This document shows positions 10,112-22,900 of a DNA stretch of 64,000 nt, in pieces (position 1 is the stretch's first letter; the number at the start of each line of letters is the position of its first letter). A program made the translations under genes and the position numbers. Location: positions 112,317,431 to 112,381,430 of the forward strand of contig CM051459.1 in assembly GCA_028095005.1 (NCBI GenBank), read 5' to 3'. The notes beneath the pieces were generated by a model. It made no database searches. It was not told the origin of the DNA and was given only the letters and a program-made list of their open reading frames with translations. This stretch comes from Rhynchospora pubera (Eukaryota > Streptophyta > Magnoliopsida > Poales > Cyperaceae).

Positions 10112-13100
10112 TTTGATAAGACACAAAATATTACCCTATTTCATAACTTTATATGTTGATTCCAATTGATATCAAATTTGAATAAATTAATGCACAGAAG
10201 TTCCTGTAAATGTATTCCAGTAATTTCTGTATAGTATTTAATATCATCTTTGAAGAAATATATTTTCGAACATATAAATATTCCAAAAGATGAAGCCGCT
10301 AAAGCAGTAAATGAGTAAAGCCAATACAATTTCCAATTTAACAGTATGATGGATTGAAGTTTGCGAGTATCTGTTCACTAATACCATCACCAATTTACGT
10401 CTCCATGTGACGGGGACCAATTTAAGCAGCTGAATATCTCAATCATTATTTTGCAATTTGCATTGATGGTGAAATATGTCCCCGTGATGTTGTAGACGTT
10501 GTCTCCTACATTCTAATTAAATAGAAATTCATAATTACTTTTGGGAAAATTAGTCATATTTCCCTCTAATCTAATCTATTTGGAAATATCCCCTCTAATT
10601 ATAATTATAATAGATATTTGCCCTTCTCAATATTTCTAATGATTTTCAAACTTTATAAAATCAAATTTCAGAATTTTGGACGAAAATAGCCCTCACCCTT
10701 GTCGATTCAATTTTTATAAATTGTTCCCACTATTTTTTTACTCTATGTACTGTCAAAAACAGAATAAAAGAATATCAAGGTCTTTAAGCAATCCCTTCTG
10801 AGTTCTGACCCCATCGTCTGGAAGCAATTCTGCTAATCTCTCCTTGATTTTGATTTGTTTCTAGTTCTGTTTCTTAAACAACTCCTCAGATTTGATTGTG
10901 CAATTGTTACTGTTTCTTTAACAGCAACAGTGCCTCCTTTACCTTTTGATTAGTGATTGGCTAAATACAAAGAAAGAGGTTGATCGGGTTTGGTTTTGGG
11001 ATGGGTCATATACTCATCAAAAAATACTTCAATTCCGGGAACCTTTTCTACAGTGTTTTTTGATGACGTCAGCAATCGATCTCAGTCGTCCATCAGATTC
11101 TTCGTTTTCTCTGCTGTCGATACGCTCAGAGATTTCTCTTTCAACTCTTTTCTCTATGTTCGCCTTCTCCATCTCTCTCTCCCGGGATCACCTCCTCCCA
11201 GTCTCTATCAATTATTAGGATCCCCTTCGGAATACCTCTTCTCCTAGCTATAGAAAACACCGTCGCCAGCGTGCACTGCGTGTGGAAGGCCTCTGCTACT
11301 GTAGTTAGCACAGTTCTTCAATCGCGTCCGTTGGTTTTGCTTCGTTGATCTCAGTCGTTCGATGTCGAGAGAGATGGTTTTCTGGGATCGTCAGCGCTTT
11401 GCTTTCTCTTTCTTTCTCGGTCTTGCTCCTTTTCCATTGTAGCACCATTTCCTTCCTTTTTCACCGCCTGTCCTGCGACTACTTTTTGTGCGTTGTCAGT
11501 CTCTCAATGGTTCCACGAAGTCGCTGCGACGTGCGTGCCCAGGCTTGGTCTGAACTGATGGAGGTCCTGCTCCCGGTATTGTGCTCCCTACTTTGCTTTG
11601 TTCCTTTTGTCTTGCCACGGTGTTGTGCTCCTGTGTCATTTGGAATTTCAGTCAGGTTTCTGCGGTCATGTGCCTTGGATTTTTGCGCACCTGCCACTTC
11701 TGTGCTTCTGATTGGGATTTATACTTTTCCTTACCGTCTGTTTTCCTCTTTTTCCTTCAGTTCTTCGCCTGGTTGATTGTTCCGTTGGTGAGTTCTTTTT
11801 TTGTTTATTCTTCTGGCTTTCTAATTCATCGGTCTGTTTTCCCACACTTGCTTATTGTTGCAAGTGAAAATTTTATTCTGATTTTTTTTTTGTGTGTCAG
11901 GCCAAACAGTCATAGAAGGCTATAGTTTAGGAAGTACATATCAAGTTGACTCAGAGCAATGGCAATGAGGTAAAAAGCAGTTATGGGGGTGTTCTGAGAG
12001 CACTCACATCTTATTGTCAGGTATTGATTGTGTTTTTTGTATGATTACTCTCTCTTTTGACGGTTGTTTGAGTGCATGATTGTGATTGTAATTAATTGTG
12101 GATGCTTAAAGTTAGATATCAGAATTTAGCCTATTTTATATGTCAATTTGGCAAGTAAATTGATTTTGTTGGTACTGTGTCATACTCTAAACTTATAAAA
12201 TCAGGAGTTACTTTTTAATTTCATAAAAAATAACAAATATTCGATTAGAACCCCATAAGCAGCAACATCAAATTTGGTGGTAAGATTAAGCCTGGTGTTA
12301 GATAGTTCAAATATAAAACCTTGATTCAACTGTTGAGTTGAAACCAAAAGTTGGATAATTAAACCTGACAACGACGAAAATCAAGAATACTGATGCAATA
12401 CTTAAATAAGATGATTCAAGTCATTTAGTTGTTTGCTGGTCAATTTTTTTGGACCCAGTTTACTCGGCTTTGGTTTTTTTGATGGTTGACTTTTTTTCTG
12501 TCAATTGCAGGACCCTTACTTTGGAGTTGAGGGATTGCAATGAATTTGTGCCATTCATTCAACAAATGAGTGGATCAGGAGTTCGTGCCATTCATAATGT
12601 ATTTTTTAAATACCAAAGATTATAAAGAAAGAAAATAGTTTCTCCAGATTTTTGTGCTTGCAAATTGAAAAGTGATTTAGGATGAGATCATACCTTTTTA
12701 TAAAAATGAAGTTGTTTATTTTATTTCCTACAGTTTCAAAGGCACAGCCAAGCATAAAAATACATCCCTTGCATATAACCAGTGAATCTGAGCTACTCTA
12801 ACCGCTTTCTGCTCCATGGATTCTAATTGTTTTTGTGTTTTTTAGTTTCCTTCATGGCAGCTTGCAGGAAGGCTATTCAATTCGGCATAAAATGGACCAA
12901 GGTGGGAGGCTATAAAGAAGATGAAACTAAACACACAATATGATTTAGATCTAATGGAAATGATCTCATGATTGATTTCAAAATATTGAGGTAAATCTTA
13001 TAAAAAGAAAATTTTAACTGCTGTACTATCTTTTTATATAATAGTCAGTGAAAGTTGATTTGGGCCAGCATGACTTCAATTTGTCAAAGAAAATGCATGT

Positions 13101-13222
13101 TTTGGCAAATTTTTAGGGTTTATAGCATAAAAATAGACATATATTTTAAGTTTTTCATTTTGATGATGGTGGTACAGGAATGTTAGTAGAGGATATGAGG
13201 GAAACACACAAAAAAAGGCTTT
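10112..13222 (+). other. Left flank of the nest, probably the left part of a Helitron; no intact gene
   Basis: The first 400 bp are AT-rich. From about 10.8 to 11.9 kb base composition rises with CT-rich, 5'UTR/promoter-like sequence; open frames here (for example 11345-11776) are hydrophobic low-complexity translations without recognisable domains. A possible acceptor (tcaattgcag, near 12510) precedes about 80 bp of open frame. The Helitron 3' end at 34094 implies that its 5' end, which should begin TC after an A, lies somewhere here, perhaps near 10.5 kb. I could not identify it. Confidence 0.35.
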
Positions 13223-13227
13223 GCGTG

Positions 13228-16200
13228 TGTCGAGACCTTTTTATCGCCGCGGAAAAATACACTGAAAATCCGCAGGAAAGGGAAAGATCTATCCAGATAC
13301 CCTCCGCGCGTCACAATTCGATATAAGTCCTTTCTAAACAAAGAGAAAAGAACTCATATGAATTTCTATTCACGCGAAGGTTTATTGTTTTTGTGAGTTC
13401 TTTCTTTCCAGCAGGCGCAAGCCCCTGCTGTTAATTACCTCGGGGATAACCGCGAGAACCTCTGATTAAGGGATTCGAAGAATTATATGTATAGGCTAAA
13501 AGAGTTGTGAAATGCAACTTGTTGGGTGATTATGTAGGTGACATTTGTTTATGGGATTTTTATGGTAAGTTGAGATTTTAAATTTTTAATCTAACTTGAA
13601 CCATAATGGTAAATTACCGACCAGTCCATTAGTCGATCAAATACCGCTTTATTTTGGAGTTGAGATTTTTGTTCTCGTTTTTGACATTTGGTTTAGGATT
13701 TGAGTTATTTGTTCTCGAATCCTGTGAAGTACCAGGTTTTAAGCACATAACATATTGTTGACTCAGAAACAAGGACTTCGAAAAGTTAGGGTCAAGAGTG
13801 TAACCGCACTGGTCACTCAGGCGCAACAACTTTGCAACTCGTACACTGAATACAAAGCGGGCCGCTAATTCAGGTGACGAGGGAACTTTATGATCAAACT
13901 GGGGCTTTGGTCCAGTTAGACCGCTTTTGATTTTATTTGGCACTTGTTCGGGTATAACTTGAGTTAATTTGAACTCAAATTATAATTTGGTTTCACTTTT
14001 GTTAATTTGAATCAATTTGGATTCAAATCATGTTAGTTCGAGACGATTTGGGGCCTCAAACTAAATCCTAGATAACTTGAGTGTATTTGATACTCAAGTT
14101 AGTTTTGATTTGGATTTGACACAATTCGAGTCAACCTAGACTCAAATCGAAATTTGGTTTGATTTGGTTTGTATTTGTGTCAATTTGAGTTAATTTAAGC
14201 TCAAATCAGAATCTTATCACAAATTTCAAACATTGGAGTCTCACAAATTTAATTTGGTTTCGTGGACTTTTCAGAGTTTCTAAAGAAATTTCAATTTAAT
14301 TTGAATTTCACATGATGCATTATGATGAAAATGATCCGAGTTGGATTTGACCAATCTTTAGATAATCTTGACATCAAATGACCAGTTAAACTGAAATCTT
14401 TAGATTTTTCTGAGTTTTGGTGTATTTTATTTGAGGTTTTTCGAGTTTTCTGTGAATTTTAATGTATTTTGACATTTGGACAATTTACAAATTTTCTGGG
14501 CTGTACATTTTGGACAGGACCCACCAGACCACTAATCAGTTCAAAATTAGGAAAGGGTCTCTCTATTTCATCAAAAATCCTGAAACCCGATTCATTTGAA
14601 AGAAGACTCGGAGAGGATTTTTAATATCATTTTTATAGAATTTTCGGAATTTGTTTCAATGGTCTTTGGGCTTGATCTTTCAGGGTCATTTTCTGAAAAA
14701 CAGTTCTGTCAGTTAACATGACCTTTGGTCACTGTTTCAATAACTGTTCTTGTTCTGTTTTGTATTTTTACATGAGGCTTATTTTATTTGAAATTAGACT
14801 TGAAGAGAGAAATTTTGATATCTAGTATGGATTTTTCTGACTTGATTTGGTATTTTTACCGAAATTTGCAATCAAAGCCAACTTTCTGGAAACAGTTTCC
14901 TGAGACAGACAGACATCAGTTCAGTTTTTAAATTTTCATTTGTTCTTTGTTTGCAGTTATGATTTGAAACTTTCAGATTTGAAACTGTACGTCTTGAGGC
15001 AGTTACAGTAATTTTCGTAGAATTTTTAGAGATTTATTTCAAGGGTTTCAAGGCATGAACTTTCAGACATTTACTGGCACGATTTGCTGGTACAGTTTTC
15101 TGAAACTCAATTTCTGTCTGATTTCAAAAATTCGTTATAATTAATCTGAGTGTCCAAAAATTGTGAAACTTTTACAGTAGGTGTGTCATATCATGTTTTA
15201 TCTACAGTAAAAATTTCAATTGTTTCTGTTCAATCGTTTGTGAAATAAAAATAATTTTGTAAACTGTCCAGAATGCTTTTGCTGATACCAGAAAATTATC
15301 AGGAACATTTTAGATTTAACTTAAAATGAAACATGACTTTCCTGAGTAAATTTCGGCAGCATAACGACGTATTTGCATGGAATTTTGATCTTTGTTGTTC
15401 AAACAACCTAAATCGAATGGACTGAGCATGCTACAGATCCAATTCAATTAGGTTCATACCATCTCCATAGGGACTGAGACATGCTGCAGACCCCTATAAA
15501 GCGGTTTTCTCATTGTTTAAATCACAACTGAGCATGCTACAGATTGTGATATAAACAAATTTCGATCGAAGTGGTTGCGCTAGATCAAAATTCCCTGCCA
15601 AGGAAACTTGCTGCAAAACATGGATCAGTAAAAGAAATTCCTTTTGATGTTTTGTTTTCAGATTGGATTGCGCAGGTGGTGCATACTTCCTTCTAACAGC
15701 AAATTAAAGTTTATAATTTGTAATATGCACAATTAAGATGAAGATGATGCCGAAACTAAAAGAAAGATTGTTTGTTTTATGCATGGTTTAACATGATGAT
15801 GCAGAAAATAAAAGAAATAAAAGAGAAAAATGACATGAATCAGAAAGACAAATGGTAATATTTTATTTTTCACAACTGAACCGTTTATTACAAACCTTTT
15901 TCCTCTTCTCTTCACGAGATCTCTCTCTCTCTCAGTTTTGTTTATAGGAATTTACACAGAAAAAGAACAAAAACAAGGAAGTTTCAATTTCGCAATTTCT
16001 CTCTCTGTCCACTCCCTTTCTTTTTTGCGTGGCTCCCTTCTTTTTTTTTTTTCCTCTCCTTTGTTGTTTACACATATATATAGCCTTCATCTCTTGTGCC
16101 CTTTTGTTTTGAGAAACCACTCCAGGACAACAACATTGTTGATGTGTCATCTCCTTATTGGATAACCATGATACTGGGTGGTTATAGCAATTTGAATATG

Positions 16201-16502
16201 ACAATTTGCGTCTTTTCCTTGCAGACTCTCCAATTCATTTTTTTCTGGTTGGAACTTCTCCAATTTGGCGGTTATTCTCAAGCGAACTCACCGTCAGGCT
16301 TAACTTCTTTTTGAAACGGACTTGCTTTTTCTTTTGTGTTGGGCTCTGAGTGCTGGCCATCAATTATTTTTATTTCCTAAGCAAATGGGCTGCGCCTCTT
16401 TACTTGCAATGCACATTTTTATTTTATTTTTTGGCTGCTCTCCATTTCAGCATATACTTATTCTCTCCATTTCAACTATATGGATTTTTTTGTGGTTCAA
16501 CA
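13228..16502 (-). repeat. LARD 3' LTR (left copy)
   Basis: This copy is 3275 bp and nearly identical to 28335-31609. I saw at least three substitutions (13781, near 13831, 16097) plus a T-run difference offset by a 2-bp indel. Inside are many short AATTTGANTCAAATT-like repeats (13950-14230), three copies of an 'actgagcatgctacagat' motif (about 15420-15545) and a CT-rich promoter-proximal region near 16020. The small open frames on it have no recognisable domain and no coding signal. Confidence 0.92.
13409..13430 (-). other. Conserved LTR hairpin (also at 28516-28537)
   Basis: CAGCAGG at 13409-13415 pairs with CCTGCTG at 13424-13430 around an 8-nt loop. The same position of the giant element's LTR holds CAGTAGG/CCTACTG, i.e. 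one base pair changed on both sides. It lies 181 bp from the LTR end next to the PBS, in the transcript leader if transcribed on the minus strand. Confidence 0.75.
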
Positions 16503-16516
16503 AATGCCCCCCACCA
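16503..16516 (-). other. Polypurine tract of the LARD
   Basis: On the minus strand GGTGGGGGGCATT directly precedes the 3' LTR start TGTTG. This is the expected plus-strand priming site. The same tract occurs at the giant element's 3' LTR (41541). Confidence 0.75.
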
Positions 16517-16555
16517 GAGTAGGTTGTGATTTTTTTAGAACGACATGCTCTGGTG
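16512..16555. repeat. PPT-adjacent inverted repeat
   Basis: CACCAGAG at 16512-16519 and CTCTGGTG at 16548-16555 form an 8-bp stem that includes part of the PPT. The giant element has the same two arms at 41550-41557 and 41590-41597 although the loop sequences differ. Confidence 0.7.
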
Positions 16556-16896
16556 TCCCTTGTGTGCCTGTCTTAGTTCTATTCTTCTGGTCTTGAAAGA
16601 AAGTTTCTAAAATGTTGCGTCGGTTCACTTGGCAACTGATAATGTTTCTCATTATGAATTAGACCATATCTTGAGATACTTGATCTCCTCCTTGTTCTTG
16701 GATTTTATTGAGGTTCAGAGTATTTGTTTCTTTGTCTCAAATTTTGATTTTGGGTTAAGGTTGAGGGTATTTGTTCACTCTTCTTGGATTTTGGTTTTGG
16801 GTTAAGGTTTAGGTTATTTGTCCTTCACTTTGGTTTTGGATTTGGTTAAGGTTTGGATATTTGTTCCTTCGCCTTGGTTTTTTATTTTTGTTGCAT

Positions 16897-18061
16897 ACCT
16901 TGTTAGAGTACAAAGTATAAAACTTGTTCATCTTTCATGCCGGTAGATGAACATACCGGTGTTGGTTGACTTATGGCTCACTCCAACAATTGACCATTTT
17001 GAGGTGAAAATTTGGCTGTGGAATTTGTGGAGTTAGGAAAATTTTGTGTGGAAGAGACGCCTTATGGGACCTATTTAAGGCAAGACGCTCTTTTTATTCC
17101 AGGGACATAAAGCTCCAGCTGCTCCAATACCTGCAAAAGAAAAAGGTTGCTCTCATGAGCGACCCAAGGTCATACCTTGTTAAAGTACAAAGTATAAAAC
17201 TTGTTCATCTTTCATGCCGGTAGATGAACATACCGGTGTTGGTTGACTTATGGCTCACTCCAACAATTAACCATTTTTATGTGGAATTTTGGCTGTGGAA
17301 TTTGTGGAGCTAGAAAATTTTATGTGGAAGAGACGCCTTATGAGACCTATTTAAGGCAAGACGCTCTTTATTTATTCCAAGGACATAAAGTTTTAGCTGC
17401 TCCAATACCTGCAAAAGAAAAAGGTTGCTCTCATGAGCGACCCAAGGTCATACCTTGTTAAAGTACAAAGTACAAAACTTGTTCATCTTTCATGCTGGTA
17501 GATGAACATACCAGTGTTGGTTGACTTATGGCTCACTCCAACAATTGACCATTTTTACGTGAAATTTTGGCTATGGAATTTGTGGAGCTAGGAAATTTTA
17601 TGTGGAAGAAACGCCTTATGGGACCTTTTTAAGGCAAGACGCTCTTTTTATTCCAAGGACATAAAGTTTTAGCTGCTCCAATACCTGCAAAAGAAAAAGG
17701 TTGCTCTGAAGAGCCACCAAGATCATACCTTGTTAAAGTACAAAGTATAAAACTTGTTCATCTTTCATGCCGGTAGATGAACATACCGGTGTTGGTTGAC
17801 TTATGGCTCACTCCAACAATTAACCATTTTTATGTGGAATTTTGGCTGTGGAATTTGTGGAGCTAGAAAATTTTATGTGGAAGAGACGCCTTATGAGACC
17901 TATTTAAGGCAAGACGCTCTTTATTTATTCCAAGGACATAAAGTTTTAGCTGCTCCAATACCTGCAAAAGAAAAAGGTTGCTCTCATGAGCGACCCAAGG
18001 TCATACCTTGTTAAAGTACAAAGTACAAAACTTGTTCATCTTTCATGCTGGTAGATGAACA
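16897..18061. repeat. Tandem repeat, five ~277-bp units, last one split by copia
   Basis: Units start at 16897, 17174, 17452, 17727 and 18005 (lengths 277, 278, 275, 278); the fifth is interrupted at 18061 and resumes at 27938-28122. Units 2 and 4 translate identically and units 3 and 5 share diagnostic bases, so the order is A-B-C-B-C, from duplication of a 553-bp dimer. Each unit holds GTTCATCT...AGATGAAC, an 8-bp inverted repeat. A similar inverted repeat and the neighbouring 'acaaag.acaaaact' wording occur at 47900-48130 in the giant element. The identical 72-codon frames at 17243 and 17796 are by-products, not genes. Confidence 0.9.
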
Positions 18062-19822
18062 TGTTAGTTAAGTGCATAATTTTCGTTTTATGATTAAATA
18101 CTACTAATTATCCATAAACAATCATGCACAAACACGGATCTTGCACTAAGCCATTCACACAAGAGAGAAAGGTTCAAGGTATACCTCTCTTGAACTAGTA
18201 ATCAAGAGGCTCGAACCGGCTAGGTTGTAGGTGGTTGTGCTCACGTCTAGCTCGCGCCTCCTTGTCGAATCGCCTCGAGTCCACTTGGTATTAACCAAAT
18301 CCTCTACAAGTTATGCTAGTAACTTGGAGGAAATGCCTAATCCCTAGCTTTCCCAATCTTCTAGCAAATGAACTAATTGATTTGAGGAAGAGAGGGGGCT
18401 CAACACATGAGCTAATGGAGAGGGAGAGAGGGGAGGCGCCGGCCAAGGAAGAGGGGGGCGGCTAGGGTTTGTGGGAGAGAGAGAAGAGAGGATTTGCTAC
18501 CATATACCCCTTTATATAGAGCTCAAACCCTACCTACCTCTCAACACCTATTTACAACTTTGCCATCCCACCTACCACAAGCTATGGCCGGCCACATTAT
18601 GGGCCCTTCATGGGCTATGTGCATTGCCTCTTGGGTCCACTTAATCACCTATTAAATGGCCCTTCTTGTTGCTCCCAATTTGACTCCCTATTGGGCCTTT
18701 AATTAACTATTTAATTAAAGCCCTATTAAATGCATATGTGTTGAAATAAATAATTATTAACTTAATAATAATTATTTAGGGATTAGATAATGCATTAATT
18801 TATTTCTATATGATCCCTTTGATTTAATTAATTATAACGGTCTACAACGTTATTTAATTAATTAATCAACTCATCATATTTTTGCAATACCAATTATTGC
18901 AAATAAATAAATAATGCAAGCATGGTTAAAACACCAATTCTGTGTGACCCTTTGAGGATTTATGCTACGTTGGACATGGAGTTAAATCGCTATTTAAATC
19001 CAATAATCATAAGCGGTATCTAGCAACACGTTATGATTCCCAATTCGCATAAATAGTGTACAGCTACAATATTTCAATCCTGCATAAGAGAATAAAAGTA
19101 TATCTCTATTTTGATTCCTATGCCTCACGATATCATCGTATAATCCAAGATAGGAATGTGTCATTCTTGCAGATTATACGTTTCTTGATCTAGAGATAAT
19201 TGTATCAGTTGCTAGCAAACAATCTATCTCCATCAAGGGGCCCAAACAGATATCGTCACTCACTAAGTGAATTAATGAGGGACATACGGTTTTCTTGACT
19301 ATTTAACTTTTCCCCGCACAGTTCAAGAGAACATAAATAACGTCCGTATAGCAGCCCTTATCGGGAATCAGCGGTAGACGATATTTATTGAACCTATCCT
19401 CATGTGGAAAAGATAAATATCTCAAACTTAGAATCAAAATCATAACGAAATAAATAATGACACCAAAACACAATCCATATATTTATTTCGTTGGGTCATG
19501 TCCTGTACTATGTTCAAATAACATAAACATATGCAATTAAGTTGGTTACTCTTAACCTTTGATTTATAGAACTTAATCAACACTTAACTTGCATACTAAT
19601 CTTATTGATAATTAATGTTCCTTGTTAATTATCAAGATTATGGACGCTTTAGATTTATTGTTGTCATTTACTACTAAATGAATCACAGTGATCTATAATT
19701 CAGATCCTCAACCTGAATGAACTGTCAACACATAAATCAAGGAACAAATGATATAAAATCATCCATAACATAAAACCATAGAAGTAGCCAAAAAGATTGG
19801 CTTCTAGGACATATCTCTAACA
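18062..19822 (-). repeat. Copia 3' LTR (left copy)
   Basis: 1761 bp, minus-strand start TGTTAGAGATATG and end CTTAACTAACA. I found only two substitutions against the other LTR (around 19016 and 19424). Confidence 0.95.
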
Positions 19823-19833
19823 ATCTCCCACTT
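19823..19833 (-). other. Polypurine tract of the copia element
   Basis: Minus strand AAGTGGGAGAT immediately before the 3' LTR start TGTTAGAG, a typical plant copia PPT. The ORF stop at 19935 is about 100 bp upstream of it. Confidence 0.85.
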
Positions 19834-19934
19834 GGCCTAGAGTCAATCAACAGTGACTTCTAGCCAGTGTATAGTACTCAATGTAATATCCAAATATACA
19901 TGTCTCATACTAACGCCTAAATAAAAGATACAAC

Positions 19935-22900
19935 TCAAAGCCAATCAGGCATACGCCTAATCCCCATGGATGCAACATGCAACTCATGCGCGGCTCGAGA
20001 CAAAGGCTTTGTCAGAGGGTCCGCTGTGTTCGCGGCACCGTCCACCTTCTTGACCTTGACCCATCCGTCATTGACCAACTGACGGATGAGATGGAACCGT
20101 CGTAGAATGTGCCTAGTCTTCTGGTGAGACCTAGGCTCCTTGGACTGAGCTATGGCTCCCGTATTGTCGCAGTAGATATCCACTGGACCCGAGATGCTTG
20201 GAACCACCTCTAGCTCGGTCAAGAACTCCTTGATCCATACGGCCTCTTTTGCTGCTTCACCAGCCGCTAAGTATTCCGCTTCGGTGACGGAATCGGCCGT
20301 AGTATCTTGCTTGGAACTCTTCCAACTTACGGCACCACCATTAAGCAGAAATACAAAGCCGGACTGTGATTTGGAGTCATCTCGATCGGTTTGGAAACTA
20401 GCATCGGTGTAACCAGTTACAACGAGCTCTTGGTCTCCACCGTAAACGAGAATGCTCTCCTTGGTTCTCTTGAGATACTTGAGGATATTCTTGACTGCGG
20501 TCCAATGTGCCATGCCCGGGTTGGCTTGGTATCGACTAGTCACGCTAATCGGATGTGCCACATCGGGGCGAGTGCATAGCATGGCATACATAATCGATCC
20601 GACTACAGATGGATACTTGAATCGCTTCATGTACTCCCGATCTGTCTCCGTTGTCGGACCTTGAGTCTTGCTCAAGTAAATGCCATGTGACATAGGCAAG
20701 AATCCCTTCTTGGAATTCGCCATGTTGTGTTTTTGCAACACCTTGTCAATATATGCATCTTGGCTCAAACCTAACATCCTCTTTGATCTATCTCTATAGA
20801 TCTTGATTCCTAGGATGTAGGCGGCCTCGCCCAAGTCTTTCATTGAGAACACTTTCTTCAATGAATCCTTGACTGCATTCAATTCAGGAATATCATTCCC
20901 GATCAAGAGTATATCGTCAACATATAGAACAAGAAACACAACCACGCTCCCACTAAACCTCTTGTAGACACAAGGTTCCTTTTCACTTTGAGAGAAGTTC
21001 AATTTCTTGACTTCCTCATCAAAGCGCTTGTTCCAACTCCATGATGCTTGCTTCAATCCATAAATGGATCGTTGAAGCTTGCATACTTTGTTAGCATTCT
21101 TTGGATCCACAAAACACTCGGGTTGTGTCATATACACATCCTCTTCCAAATTTCCATTTAGGAAGGCGGTTTTGACATCCATTTGCCAAATCTCATAATC
21201 ATAGAATGCGGCAATTGCTAACATGATCCGAATTGACTTGAACATGACGACGGGCGAGAAGGTTTCTTCATAGTCAATACCATGAATTTGCTTGTAACCT
21301 TTCGCTACAAGTCGTGCTTTGTAAATGGTCAAGTTGCCATCCATGTCGACCTTTCTCTTAAAGATCCACTTGTTCTCAACGGGTTTTACTCCGTTGGGAA
21401 GGTCAACCAAGGTCCATACCTTGTTGTCATACATGGATTGCATTTCGGATTCCATGGCTTTTAGCCATTCCTTGGAGTCGATTTTCTTTCTCATGTCATC
21501 AACGGTCAAAGGCTCATCGTTCTCCATAACGAGAACGTCGTGCAAACCTAAATATCTTATAGGTGGACGACTTGGCCTTGCCGATCTTCGTAGGGTAGAA
21601 GTTTGAGGTTCTTGAACTTGTTCCACAACGGTTTGTGGACTTTGTTCTTGAACTTCAAGTGAAGGTGCTTCCTCAACATCATCGACTCGCGATATGTTTG
21701 AGTTTTCATTTGAGGGAGCTTGTTCGTGAACCTCTTCTTCCACAACAACTTGTGGAATGGGTTCGGCTACAATCTCATTCGGTGCATCCACATTTTGTGC
21801 AACCTCATTTGGCACCACATTGGGAACAACCACATTGCCTACTTGAGGCATGCTTTGTTGTTGCGGTTCTTGAATTTCTTCAATCACCACGTTGCTCCCA
21901 CTACTTCTTCTTGAGAGAAACTCCTTCTCCAAGAACACACCATAACGAGCGACAACTATCTTGTTCTCGTTGCGGTTATAGAAGTAGTAACCCTTCGTTT
22001 CCTTAGGGTATCCTACGAAATGACATTTGTCCGATTTGGGTCCAAGCTTATCGCTCACTAGCCTTTTCACATAAGCTTCACAACCCCAAATCTTGAGAAA
22101 CGACATGCTTGGTTTCCTCTTAAACCAAAGCTCATAGGGCGTCTTCTCAACGGACTTTGATGGAACACGGTTTAATGTAAAAGTTGCGGTTTCAAGGGCG
22201 TATCCCCAAAAGGACATAGGCAAATCGGCTTGGCTCATCATTGATCGAACCATGTCAAGCAAAGTTCGATTCCTCCTTTCGGATACACCATTCCATTGTG
22301 GTGTTCCGGGTGGAGTGAGTTGTGGAACGATTCCACACTCCTTTAGATAGTTGCCAAACTCATGGCTCAAGTACTCACCACCTCGATCGGATCGTAAGAC
22401 CTTGATCTTTCGACCAAGTTGGTTCTCAACTTCATTCTTAAATTCTTTGAACTTGTCAAAGGATTCGGATTTGTGACGCATCAAGTAGATATACCCGTAT
22501 CTACTATGGTCATCGGTGAATGTGATGAAGTATGAATAACCACCACGCGCACAAATGCTCATAGGCCCACATACATCGGTATGTACAAGGTCTAACAAGT
22601 CATTTGCCCTTGTCCCTTTGTTAGGAAAAGGCGCTTTGGTCATCTTTCCCATCAAACAAGATTCGCATGTGTCAATTGGCTCGAAAGCGAATTGATCCAA
22701 GAGACCAACGGTTTGTAATCTCTTGATGCGTTTCTCATTGATATGACCTAAGCGGCAATGCCACATCAAAGTTGCATTCTCATGTGAAATCTTACGTTTC
22801 CTATTGTCATTCTCAACACTCAAGATAAGTCCGCTAGAATCAAGCAAATAAAGACCATTCAATAAATGCGCATCACAAAAACGAACTTCATTTCGAAACA

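Noticed and set aside
11345..11925. 143- and 114-codon hydrophobic frames
   Set aside because: Translations of T/C-rich, UTR-like DNA giving Phe/Leu/Ser-rich peptides in two frames at once; no recognisable family.
13629..13943. 104-codon minus-strand frame in the LARD LTR (also 28736-29050)
   Set aside because: Present in both LTRs by necessity, no domain, and crosses the region between hairpin and short repeats; probably chance. It is on the transcribed strand, so a leader peptide cannot be excluded.
17243..18014. Two identical 72-codon frames
   Set aside because: They are identical only because the 553-bp dimer was duplicated; no codon-usage or domain support.
16897..18061. CRISPR-like array
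   Set aside because: Units are ~277 bp and contiguous without unique spacers, in a plant retroelement.
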